From positions 310,001 through 374,000 of the forward strand of contig JAPDRO010000026.1 in NCBI GenBank assembly GCA_030247885.1: a DNA stretch of 64,000 nt, read 5' to 3'. The notes beneath the pieces are model-generated. The model saw only the letters and a list, made by a program, of their open reading frames with translations. It made no database searches and was not told the origin of the DNA. Positions 44,230 through 54,280 of this stretch are shown here, one piece after another. Made by a program: the position numbers and the translations under genes. The stretch comes from Taxawa tesnikishii (nom. ined.). Taxonomy: Eukaryota > Ascomycota > Dothideomycetes > Dothideales. Position 1 is the first letter of the stretch; each line of letters begins with the position of its first letter.

Positions 44230-45682
44230 ATGAAGTACCTGTCCATCGCTTTGGCCTTGTGCCTTGCATTCTCGGAGGCATTTGCCTCCCCGCTGCCGCA
44301 GGTAAGCCTTATCTCTCATCCATAAATTTCAATGAGGCTGACGTCTCGTAGCGGAACCTAACCCTGGAGGTTGGGGTGATGATGGCCAGTCCACTTGCAA
44401 AACCACCAGCACCAAAGTAGTTTACTCGACGAAGACGAAGACTGCTTATACTACCAAAACCGCTGTCGTCAAGGTTCCTCAGACCACCTACATCACGAAG
44501 ACTCAGACCGATTACACGACGAAAACAAACTATGCCTGGTACACGAAAACCACGACCGTTATCAAGGAGAAGCCCTACACAACCACGCTTGTTTCCACCT
44601 CCACTGTGTACAAGGAGAAACCCTACACAACCACCGTCGTTTCGACATCTGTTGTCTCGAAGCCATATACCGTCACAGCCCCATGCTCGACTCCTCCCGC
44701 TTACCCACCGAAGCCCACAAAGTGCGAAGACAAGACTACTACTGTAGTGTCTACTGCAGTCAGCACCAAGACCATCACCAGCGTCAGCACGACGACCGAG
44801 AAAGGTTCATGCCCCAGCTCGTACTGTCCACCTGCAGAAACCAAGTATTCTACTGTCACGACTACCACCACTGAGAAGGGCCATTGCACTACGCAGTACC
44901 CAAGCACCATCACGAAGACTGTCGAGAAGACTCCATCATGCCCAACACCTTATTCCTCAACATGCAAGAAGGAAACCGTGACCAGCATCAGTGTTTCCAC
45001 TAGCATTTCCGTCTCAACAGGTCCTGGAAAGACCGTAACGACAACCGTCAAGGAGTCACCAAATTGTCCAACCCCATACACCTCCAAGTGCACTGCGTCG
45101 ACCCAGACCGTAACAAGCGTTAGCGTCTCGACCAAGACTGGCTCTTGTCCCAGCTCATCCTGTCCGCCGGCTCCTCCCGCAAGCACCAAAACCATCACTT
45201 CCACCAGCGTTTCGACCACGACTGAGAAGGGTCAATGCTCAAGCCCATATTCCACCACAAAAACCATAACCATCTCTCCTAGCTGCCCCAAGGAACATCC
45301 GTCCACCGCCACGGTGACCACGACTACAACGGAGAAAGGCAGCGCGTACCCCACAACCGTCACCGTCTCTCCCAGCTGCCCGAAGGATCATCCTTCCACG
45401 ACAACTGTTACCGAGAAGACAACAATCTCTCCGAGCTGCTTGTCGGCCCACCCCTCCACAACCACCGTAATCTCATACGAGCCAACGACGGTTTCTGCCA
45501 CCTGCTCGAAGGAACACCCCATCACGACAACCATCACCTCAGTAACGACAACCACAGAGGTTAAGCAGACGTGCAGCTCCACCACGAGCAAGGAAAGCCC
45601 GCCACCGAAGCCTACCCCGCCCCCTTCGTCCAAGACAACCAGTTCGGGATATGGTTCTTACCCTAGCTCTTACAAGGCTTAA
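44230..45682 (+). CDS. Secreted threonine/serine-rich repeat protein (mucin-like)
   Basis: About 450 residues. Exon 1 (44230-44301) encodes a signal peptide, MKYLSIALALCLAFSEAFAS then PLPQ. The mature protein is dominated by Thr, Ser and Lys with recurring elements: YTTKTNYAWYTKTTTV, KEKPYTTTVVSTS, KGSCPSSYCPP, and in the C-terminal half repeated modules of the form ISPSCPKEHPSTATVTTTT. Each module has one conserved Cys after SPS, suggesting disulfide or cross-link points. The end is PPPKPTPPPSSKTTSSGYGS without a hydrophobic tail, so it is not GPI-anchored. Probably a wall or extracellular mucin or adhesin. Exon 1 and exon 2 do not share phase unless one G is missing near 44353. Confidence 0.78.
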
Positions 45683-45884
45683 TCTCCTTGGGAGTCGATT
45701 GGTGAGTGAGCCAGAAGGAAATTACGAAGTAGGAGATGGAAAGAATTTGTTGATCGTTGGGAGCTTGCAACGGAAAGCACGGTGGAATCACTCCTTATTG
45801 CCTCGATAGTATCCAATGTTCAAACGTGTATATGAGTCGACGAAACTATTTACGAGTCCATAAACTGAAGAGATTCACTCTGAT

Positions 45885-46632
45885 TCACGGTGACTCCTTC
45901 TGCTTCCCCAACCACGACACGCCCTCCGCCTCGTCAATAGCAGGCACGACCAGCGTCTGTGGACTTCTTGTCCTCATCTGCTGCAAAACCCATGCTTGTT
46001 GCCTCTTGACGTTGTTCTCAATGAACCCCGTCGCCTCGCACAGGTCATGATCCCACAGCGCTTGAGCGGCCGGCTGCAGCGCGTGCGCCAGGCCGAACAA
46101 ATGCGCGAGGTACATATGCAGGCTCTGCAGCGTGACCAAAGCCTCGTAGGAACTTTTGACGCTGTCGTCGGCAGGGAACAGCGAGTCGCGCAGATTGACC
46201 GAGATCTTGGACCCGTACGAGTAGCTCTCGCCGTAGCGCTCGATCTGCGGTTCGAGCTTCTCACGCATGGCGCGGGTGATGCGGTCGAGCACGCGGACGC
46301 CGTCGACGATTTCGGCATCCGACACGAGACGGGGAGCATCCGGTCGCAGATGTCAAGAAGGACCTTGACACCCTCGAATGTGGCGCCCAGCCAGTACTCG
46401 AGGTGGCGTTGGCGGGGACGTTTGTCGCCGACGTCTTCGGCGTTGACGTGGTTGGCTTCGAGTCCTTGAGTGGTAGAGGTCTGTTGCTCTTTGGCGTGGA
46501 TCTTGACCTCGCCCGATTCGTCTTTGCATTTATCGATTCGAACGGCCCCGCTCTTGAACATGGGTTGTTTGGAGATGGTGTCCCATTGATCTGTGTTTTG
46601 TCAGTCGATCATCGTACTGACGACCAGATGTC

Positions 46633-46673
<41 letters not shown>

Positions 46674-49175
46674 AACACACCTTGCGTCAGTTCGTTGGCG
46701 GCTCTCGCGCGATCATCCTTTGCGTCCCAATACCCGAAGTGGAAAGGTATGAAGACCTGCCCTTTCGCAATTTTAGTAATCATGACGGGCAGCTCAACCC
46801 GGCCTCTGCGAGAAGACACGACAACCATCTCCCCATCCTGAACGCCAGCTTCGTTTGCGTCCTCCTTCGACAACTCAATCACCGGTTCTGGACATGCATC
46901 TTGGAGTTCCTTCGTCCTACCAGTCTTGGTTCGGGTGTGAAAGTGATGAGTTCTCCGTCCGGTTGAAAGCGTCAAAGGATACTCTTCGTTCGCTTCATCC
47001 TGAGGTGGTATGTAGTCGGCAGCTTTAAGGATAGCTCTTCCGGCCGGGTTCAGCTCCTTGTACTCGCTGTAAGATATGGGTGCGCCCGTCTCATGGTCAT
47101 GACCAAAGCTCTCACAATACTCGACGTCGGTGAAAAACACTCCATCATCGAACAGTCTTTCCTTGCCATGTGGGTATCGTTCGGTACACGGCCATTGAAT
47201 GCCAGAACCGCCTGTCAGCTTCTTGTAACTCATCGCCGAGTAGTCGCACGGCCGTCCTTTAGATAGCCGCTTCCAGTCTTCGAATGCTTCTTCAGGACAG
47301 CTCCATCGCATGAGTGGGTTGCCATCCTTGTCCTTGAAATCCATCCGCTTGCCAAAATCGACGAAGATGTCAAAGTCCGGTTTAGCTTCTCCGGGAGGGT
47401 CGATTGCTTTGTGCGACAAGTGCACCGTACGGTCTACATTCGTATAGCAACCCGTCTTCTCCCCATTGGGCTGCAGGAAGGACAACGTCGGCAATCTGTG
47501 TCGTTTCCGTTGGGAATATGTCTTGACATACGACAAAAAGCTCCGGCTTTGTGAGGATCCTCCGAACACGTCCCAGGTTCGGCAAGCTCACCATCGGATT
47601 GGTACCTGTAAGGTCATGTCAGAGCAAGGCGCTTGTGGGGTGATGTAAAACTTACCACTTATCCAGAACATCTCAATGGAGCCTGCTTCGATAAAGTTTA
47701 GCATAGACATGATGTGTGTTGGTTGGTTCCAATGCGGAAGCTTGTCGAAAGAGATGTTCCAGATATCGGCCAACTCCCGCATATGATCCTTGTTAGCGTT
47801 ATTGCGGAAGCCTGGATACTCTCCATCACAACCGGCTTCTCTGTTGTTCTGGGCGGTTGGCTGACCGTTCATCTGGAAAATGCCACTACCCGGTCTTCCG
47901 ATCAGGCCTCGAAGTAGGTTGATGTTGTTGATTTGGCAAGCGCTTGCGGTAGCTTGATTGGACTGGTATACGCCTTGCAGGGCGGTCGACAGCAGACTCT
48001 CAGCATGGCCAATGATCTTTGCGGCCTCCTCCAACTGGTTCGAAGGAACACCAGTAATCTTCTCGACATGGCTTGGATCATACTTTTCCACTTTCTTTCT
48101 CAGGTTGTCCAGGCCAACAACATGTTTGGCGCACCACTCCTCATTAACCCAACCATTTTTGAAGAGAAGATGCTGAATTCCGTTGAGTAGAGCAAGATTC
48201 GTACCGATTCTGGGGGCCAGGTGCACCGTCGCACGCCTGGCTGTTTCTGAGCGCCGTGGATCGATAACGATTAGCTTCGGCGGATCAGGACCTTCCAGTC
48301 GATCCAGGATTCTTGACCATAGAACAGTCTGAGTGTTTGACATGTTGTGCCCCACGAGAAAGAGAGTGTCTGTATAATCAATGTCTGTGTATGAGCCAGG
48401 TTGGCCATCAGAGCCGAATGATTCTCGCATAGCTGTGGCGGCTGTAGCAGTGCAAAGACGAGTATTCCCGTCCCTTTAGACGAGGTGCTGTCAGTACTTC
48501 TCTGCAGTCCGTTCTTGGACAATTCTCACATGTGCAAAGTGTTGAGTCCAGCCTTCCCGAGCACGGCCAGGGCGTAGTATTCCTCCAGAAAGAGCTGTCC
48601 GGAGGTGTAGAAACCGATACCGTGAGGAGTGAGCCTCTCCCTGATATCCTTCGCCTTTTCCACAATCAGTGACATGGCTTCGTCCCATGAAGCCCGTTCA
48701 AGTTTGCCATTCTTCCTGATCATTGGATACTTGAGGCGATCGTTTGAATGACTGCTAATCCAGCTGCAGAGAGCGGTCAGACAAAAGGCCAAACAGTATA
48801 CTGATGTTCAATCCAAGCTTACCCATGAAGGCCTTTAGGACCAAGCCTGCCCTTGTTGACCCTATCCGCAGCCCGTCCCCTTACGCCAACAATTTTGTTA
48901 TCCTTCACGCCGATGTCAACGCCACAACCGTTGCTGCACATTGTTGCGGTCCGATTAGTGAGACGGTCCTCTCTCTTCACCAACAAACTGGATACATGGA
49001 CTTACCTGCACAGGATACAAGCGCTCTGAACCCACTTCTCAGGCTCTTCAATACAGCGCTCATCTACCCTTGTTGGCCATTCGTGCTTGTATGGTGTCCG
49101 TGGACCCCACACGTCCTTGACAGCATCACGAGTCTGGCGTGCACCGCCTGGCGGCACAGTCACGGTTTCAGTCAT
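45885..49175 (-). CDS. Molybdopterin oxidoreductase, bis-MGD (nitrate reductase/formate dehydrogenase) type
   Basis: About 990 residues in six exons: 49006-49175, 48823-48933, 48530-48763, 47656-48473, 46681-47605 and 45885-46590. The start is MTETVTVPPGGARQTRDAVK. Residues near 55 carry the iron-sulfur motif SACILCSNGCGVDIGV. The place of the usual fourth Cys reads GRLGPKGLHGW, with Gly. The putative Mo-ligand Cys is in DGNTRLCTATAATA. Other family blocks: LFLVGHNMSNTQTVLWSRI, KLIVIDPRRSETARRATVHL, NINLLRGLIGRPGSGIFQMN, ADVVLPAAQW and the MGD-binding C-domain (PLTLSTGRRTHHFHTRTKTG, VFIPFHFGYWD). A helical extension of about 200 residues follows. Two G/C runs are short (47461-47464 by two bases, 46331-46334 by one). 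Bacterial-like, but with fungal introns. Substrate not determined. Confidence 0.88.
46635..46672. repeat. (GA)n microsatellite in an intron
   Basis: 38 bases of pure GA dinucleotide inside the fifth intron of the molybdopterin oxidoreductase gene. On the coding strand it reads as a CT run just after the donor site. Confidence 0.95.
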
Positions 49176-49585
49176 GTTGACCGGTTCGAGCTCTTGTCAG
49201 AATCCGTACTGCCTCACGAAAGAGAAAGCTCGGTCCTTTGTTGTAGTTGGGTACTCGGGGGCAGACCGCCCAGATCCACATGGCCCCGTGATAGCCGTCC
49301 ATTGATGCGGCATATAGTTACCCATACAAGGGGTCGCTTGAGCTAATGCGATGTTGAAGCCTGTTTGAATCGTTATTTGGCGTGGATTAACCAATCAGTG
49401 AGCGCCAGAAAGCAAGCCTACTCGACGCTAGGCCCCGCAGGATAACCAGAGGCGTCCGTCTGGGGTACGTCAATGGTACGTCTGGCCAAAAGCTTATCCG
49501 AAAATCCGCGGGACCGGGCATCCGATTTGGCGATGCCTTTATTGGTCGAGACGTTGTAAGTGTAGTTTCCAATGTTCTTGTTCTG
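49176..49585. promoter_or_regulatory. Divergent promoter region of the molybdoenzyme and MoeA-type genes
   Basis: 410 bases between two start codons. A shared control region would let the enzyme and its cofactor gene be co-expressed. I see no clear GATA cluster or Nit4-type site, but short motifs are hard to judge by eye. Confidence 0.45.
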
Positions 49586-51046
49586 ATGGCCTCCTCGTAT
49601 CCCACTACAATGGCCAGCTCTTATGCCGAAGCAATCGCCATCTTGAAAGCAGTTGGCCGTGAGTTTTCTGGCAGAAACTGCAGGACGGAAGCAATACCTT
49701 TGGTATCAGCTGTTGGCCGAATAGTCGCACGCAACTATGCTAGCCCCGAATCCACTCCCGGTTTCGATTCCTCGGCAATGGATGGGTATGCTATACACTC
49801 TGCGGCTACCGCGAATGCATCTTTCGAGAAACCAGTTACATTCCGTGTCATGGGAACTGCAGCCGCGGGAGACCCTTTGGTAACAATATCCAGCAATCGG
49901 GATGAGAACGGAACGGAGCCTTGCGTGGAGATCATGACCGGATCACGTTTTCCTACCGCCTCAGAAGGCGAGCAGAGCTTCGACGCCGTCGTCAAAGTTG
50001 AGGACGTCTTTCCTGTCACGTTCCCCGCTACGGCTGCATCAGCGCGGTACATACAGGTCGTGAAACCGGTACATCCCAATGCCAACAAAAGATTTGCAGG
50101 CAGCGACTTCCAGAATGGCGATGCGATCATACATCAAACCCAGGTGATCCGACCCCACCATGTCATGGCGCTCGCATCCGTGGGGTTCACGGAAGTTGAG
50201 GTACTGAGCAAACCCAAAGTTGGCCTGTGGTCTACCGGAGAAGAGTTGCTCCCCACGAGCGGTGATGCGGCAATCCAGTCACACATCAGAGACGTAAATG
50301 GCCCATTTTTGCAGGCCACTCTAAACGAGTGTGGAATTGATGTGGATTTCCTTGGTGTGATTGAAGACAGCGCTTCAGCACTGAGGAAAGCGCTAGAGAA
50401 ACACCTCACTCTCGGTTCGTACGACCTGTTAATAACCTCTGGGGCAGTATCCAAAGGCAAGTTCGACTTTGTTCCGGGTACCATTGTGAGCTTAGGAGCT
50501 CATATCCGGTTCCACGGGATTCCCATGAGGCCAGGTCATCCAGTACTTTTCGCTACAGTTCCAAGAGCTCGTCCAAGGCAGGATTCTACGGATTGGCGAT
50601 GTGAAGGGAGTGACGGAGTTAGGGAGAAGGAGCTGGCCTCAATACCAACAGAACCTGGGAACGCAGCGTTCTTTGGCCTGCCGGGAAACCCGATAGCAAG
50701 CGCAGCATGTCTTCGCTTCTTGGTCATGCCTTTCCTGCGATTCATGCAGCAGCAACCCGTCGAGCCTGCAGTACTCGCACGGCTGGAAGCTCCATCTTCC
50801 CGGAAGCAAGCAAATGGAGTTGCCGTGGACGCTCATCAGCGAAAGCATTCATGCCTTCATCATCTGGATCTTTTCCGACATGGAACTCTCTTCAAGGAAA
50901 GCCAGTGTGAATGGGCAGTCCGGTTGAACGAGGAACAAAGCCCAGCTAAAGTAAAGCCCTTCGCAGCTGCCAACTGCTGGGTTCATATTCCGCGAGGCTA
51001 CACCGGTGATGGTGGAGAGGCGATGGTTGAATGTTACTCATTGTAA
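49586..51046 (+). CDS. Stand-alone MoeA-type molybdopterin molybdenumtransferase
   Basis: 486 residues, no introns. MoeA enzymes insert molybdate into adenylylated molybdopterin. In fungi this activity normally sits in a fused protein with a MogA-like domain (CnxE/gephyrin type); here only the MoeA part exists. Seen: the N-terminal helix YAEAIAILKAVGREF, then STPGFDSSAMDGYAIHSAAT (hallmark PxFxxSAMDGYA), VGLWSTGEELLPTSGDAAIQ, IRDVNGPFLQATLNECGIDV, DLLITSGAVSKGKFDFVPGT (the family form is usually SGGVSxG), MRPGHPVLFATVP and FFGLPGNPIASAACLRFLV. ATG codons at 49586 and 49610 are both possible. Tail to tail with the MobA-type gene, 84 bases apart, and divergent from the molybdoenzyme. Probably serves that enzyme. 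Confidence 0.9.
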   Translation: MASSYPTTMASSYAEAIAILKAVGREFSGRNCRTEAIPLVSAVGRIVARNYASPESTPGFDSSAMDGYAIHSAATANASFEKPVTFRVMGTAAAGDPLVTISSNRDENGTEPCVEIMTGSRFPTASEGEQSFDAVVKVEDVFPVTFPATAASARYIQVVKPVHPNANKRFAGSDFQNGDAIIHQTQVIRPHHVMALASVGFTEVEVLSKPKVGLWSTGEELLPTSGDAAIQSHIRDVNGPFLQATLNECGIDVDFLGVIEDSASALRKALEKHLTLGSYDLLITSGAVSKGKFDFVPGTIVSLGAHIRFHGIPMRPGHPVLFATVPRARPRQDSTDWRCEGSDGVREKELASIPTEPGNAAFFGLPGNPIASAACLRFLVMPFLRFMQQQPVEPAVLARLEAPSSRKQANGVAVDAHQRKHSCLHHLDLFRHGTLFKESQCEWAVRLNEEQSPAKVKPFAAANCWVHIPRGYTGDGGEAMVECYSL

Positions 51047-51130
51047 GTCAAGACGATATGAATTGAACAGATCGAAGTCGAGAGGATGGATGCGGTCTGT
51101 GGCCGTGTAGAGTTGTGAAGGAGCCTTTGT

Positions 51131-51853
51131 TCAATATTTGACGTTATCCATCATCTCAAGTGCTTTCTCCCATTCGCCCTTGGTGTTAGCATTCCATAGC
51201 CATCTCTCACCCGCCTGCTCATCCGGCCTGATCAGCCGTCCTCCCATCTGTCGGACTGTCTTAGCGGGGCTCAGCATCCCGTCCGTAGCGTTCTCTTCCA
51301 GTTTGGCTAACGCAAGCGGTGACCATATTCCAAGCAGTGGTTCACAGAACCCTTCGGCGTTCTGGAAGCAAGTCACGGGCGCCACATAGTCCCTGCGCAG
51401 CTGCTTGAAGGTTGCGACTGACACGAGAGGATAGTCGCATGCGACTACAACCCAGTGAGCGGTTGGATCAAACCGGTAGGCTGCCAGCAGACCGGCAGCA
51501 GGGCCCAATGATGGAGAATCTAGGGAATGTGTATCCTCGACAGCCGCTTCAGCATCATACAGGACTCGAATATTCCTCTGAGCTCCAAGTATTGAACATC
51601 GTGCGTCTGAGACCCGTGATCCTGGTGGGTCTGCTAGAAGGCCATCGTGAACCTGCACATCCAGTTCCGACGTGCGCCGGAGAGACATGTATAGCTCTTC
51701 GACTCCCGGAAAAGATGCAGCTAGCTGCAGTATAACGCGATTATAGAGAGGTTTCCCATCCGGTAACGGAAGAAGATGTTTTGGTACTCCCATACGTGAA
51801 GATAGACCACCTGCCAGCAGAAGCGGCTTGAGGTTGATGGCTTCCTGCTCCAT
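51131..51853 (-). CDS. MobA-type molybdenum cofactor guanylyltransferase
   Basis: 240 residues, no introns. MobA couples GMP to molybdopterin to make the MGD cofactor used by bacterial-type molybdoenzymes; standard eukaryotic Mo enzymes do not use it. Seen: KPLLLAGGLSSRMGVPKHLL, the nucleotidyltransferase signature LAGGxSxRMGxxK; then PDGKPLYNRVILQLAASFPG; GPAAGLLAAYRF; HWVVVACDYPLVSVATFKQL (metal-binding CDxP-type block); and CEPLLGIWSPLALAKLEENA near the end. It could act on another nucleotide, since close relatives make MCD (cytidylyl, MocA). The neighbouring bis-MGD-type enzyme and MoeA argue for Mo cofactor work. The start follows from the motif position; nothing coding lies upstream in frame. 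Confidence 0.88.
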   Translation of the reverse strand: MEQEAINLKPLLLAGGLSSRMGVPKHLLPLPDGKPLYNRVILQLAASFPGVEELYMSLRRTSELDVQVHDGLLADPPGSRVSDARCSILGAQRNIRVLYDAEAAVEDTHSLDSPSLGPAAGLLAAYRFDPTAHWVVVACDYPLVSVATFKQLRRDYVAPVTCFQNAEGFCEPLLGIWSPLALAKLEENATDGMLSPAKTVRQMGGRLIRPDEQAGERWLWNANTKGEWEKALEMMDNVKY

Positions 51854-52374
51854 TGCGGATAGATCAAGGGCAAAATGGGCAGATTACTTCTCCACCAAAC
51901 CGGCTACACATCAGAGGTGATACACAAGGTATTGGGAGGAAGATCTGATCTGTGCAACATATCGGCTAAACTCGGTTCCGGACGAACTCGGACTCCTCAC
52001 TCCCACATCGCCCGCCTAACTCATCGTATTGGGCAAGTAACGAGTAGTGGATCATCTCATGTTCGGGCTTCCCATCTGTACCTAACCTGATCACTCAATC
52101 GCTCGAAGACTCTGAATCTACGCCTTTCACTCGCTAGTGTCGTCTAATCTACACCTGCATCCACCAAGCTTCGTGCAATCGACGGGAGTGGTATAGGATC
52201 TCTTTCGATACAGTCAATTCCCCAACGTCTCCTCCTCTTACAGTGAGCATCCACCTGCATCTGGCAAGAAAAAAACATCCCCTCCATCCTTCCCGCGAAC
52301 CAGACATAGCAAACGAATCATTAAAAATCCCATAACCATTCCCCATCGCCCCCAGTACCGCCACAGCAGCAACC
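51854..52374. promoter_or_regulatory. Divergent intergenic region MobA / cupin-like gene
   Basis: About 520 bases between head-to-head genes. A pyrimidine-rich, AC-rich leader precedes the cupin-like gene. No further gene seen. Confidence 0.4.
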
Positions 52375-53027
52375 ATGAGCGGCCAATTCTCCTACGGTTT
52401 CTTCCTCCCCAACGGCACCCAAATCGTGCACGGCACCGGCTCTCTCGTGCGCGACGCCTTCCCCGCCGAACTAAACATCCCGGGGACGTTGCACATGATG
52501 CATCCCGGCAGCGCGGCCTCGCCTCGGACACCCACCTTCACCGGCCCGTTCGGCATCTTCCCTTTCGACACGAGCAACCGGATGCCGCGACACGTACACA
52601 TGGCGCCCAGCGGGTCCGGCGGCCACCGCTACGTCGCGGAGAAGGCGGTCGTGGTCGACGGCGTGGCGCTCGCGGAGCTGGGGGAGAGGTGTACGTGATG
52701 CCTCCGAAGACGCTCGTGGTGATCGGGGCGGGCGTTCCGCACACGTGGGTCGCTGCGCCTGCGGGGCTCAATCTGAGGGAGTTGGGCGTCTGTGAGGAGG
52801 AGGTTGTGTCCGAGGGCAGGTTTCTTGCCGTGTTTGAGTACGAGGAGCCGACGACTTTCTTTCCTACTAGGCAGACTGAGACGCTCGGGGAGGAGGGCGA
52901 TTATGTGAGGTGTGAGGATTTGCAGGGTATAAGGTTCCCGGAAATGACGGTTGAGGATGTTGTTAGGGAGGCGAAGTTTGTGTGGAACAGGTGTGCCAAG
53001 AAGGCCCGCGAGTATAAGCATTGGTAG
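52375..53027 (+). CDS. Cupin-fold small-molecule-binding protein
   Basis: About 217 residues, one exon from MSGQFSYGFFLPNGTQIVHG. The sequence has the spacing of a single-domain cupin: FPFDTSNRMPRHVHMAP with its His pair, GHRYVAEKAVVVDGVALAEL, then after a turn VYVMPPKTLVVIGAGVPHTW with the second His motif, then TTFFPTRQTETLGEEG and a helical tail. A G run at 52680-52684 is one base short, which splits the domain between GVALAELG and VYVMPP. Restoring phase gives an ordinary cupin. The metal-binding residues look partly conserved, so an enzyme such as a dioxygenase or isomerase is possible. It lies next to the molybdenum genes, but no functional link is apparent. Confidence 0.75.
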
Positions 53028-54280
53028 GGAGTTGTGCCTATGGGTGTGAAAGATGTGGCGGTTGGAGCCTGTACAACAAAAAGTGATAATGCTGGAACTG
53101 GTCTAGACTGGCATGTGAGGTTTGGTTCGGTATGTTCATGACGCCAGACTTCTCCTTTGGGAATCAGCTACAAAGCCGATCACAGTCAACAGACACCGAC
53201 TCGATATTCCTTGGGTAGAAGCAAAGAAGAAAGGGAAGAAGTTGAGGCTGAAAAGGAGAGCTGCACGTATATGGGTATTGCGCCAATGAGGGTAGTAAAG
53301 GCGGTAAACGCATTGAAATCCATGTCCAAGGAAACTACACTTTCTGGATTGCTTCGTGCTTCTGAACACCTTTCACATTCTCCTAGTGCGATACGCAGTT
53401 TAGCAACACGATGCGTGCTCGTGAACCCGTATTGCATCTCATGCCGCTCGGTTCGTGTGTACTGCCGTGTTCACTCGATCGCTGATTGTTCTTCCCACAA
53501 AGGATGATCACATCATTGGTCACTGCACGGGGCACCAAGAGTGTAACGAGCGAACAAAACACATTTAACAACAGACATTATATACAGAGCAAGAACCGTC
53601 AGTCGACGAATCAGCACCAGTCAACGAGAGTATAGCAATGCAGATATAAGAGAGCCGACATAGGAAAAGCTTCGCTCCTTCAGATAAAAGAAAGGTCGTG
53701 AAACCCCATCTCCTCCGTTACCCAGAGAGCCGGCACGGGTGAAGTGGGAACCTCACTCGCGCTCGACTCTCCTGATGACGCAGTGAGGATGGAGAGGTGA
53801 TGCCATACACCACCGACAAACACCGTCGAAACCCCCGCGATAGAGGGAAATAAAAAGGTTCAGCTGACTGCACTACACCACTAGAGAGAGAGGCCATCGT
53901 ATGAACAAAGCACATGATGTTCCTTGAATTTCTTCCACGTGCAGCACCTAAGAGAAAACGGAACTCGGCATCGAGTGATTGGCATGAAACACAATGCAGA
54001 AAGAAAAGACATAAGAAATAAACATTCGTCCGTGCATGGTCCACAAGCCTGCCTGTGAAACCCTGGACAAGGAGAAAACACACTTGAACCGTCCCCTCTG
54101 AATATCCTCCATAACGAAAGTTTGCCTTGTCGAATGTGGTTGTGGTAGGTGGAACGTGAATTTGTAGAAATCCGATGGTCCATTAGGGGAACGAGATCAA
54201 TCCGGGCAGATGCTGTGCACGTCAAAGAAGTGGTAAGATGCCGAGTCCATCACTGCGTAACATAGGGCCTAGAATGGCGC
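53028..54280. other. Convergent intergenic region
   Basis: About 1.25 kb between the cupin-like gene and the SUN-family gene, tail to tail. Presumed 3' ends; highly expressed wall genes often have long 3' UTRs. No supported gene, RNA or repeat. Confidence 0.35.

Noticed and set aside
45885-49175. Selenocysteine at the Mo site of the oxidoreductase
   Set aside because: The aligned position is a normal Cys codon (NTRLC), and fungi such as this lack selenocysteine machinery.
52375-53027. Cupin-like gene as a fourth member of the molybdenum module
   Set aside because: Adjacent and divergent from MobA, but cupins of this kind have no known Mo role and spacing is ordinary.
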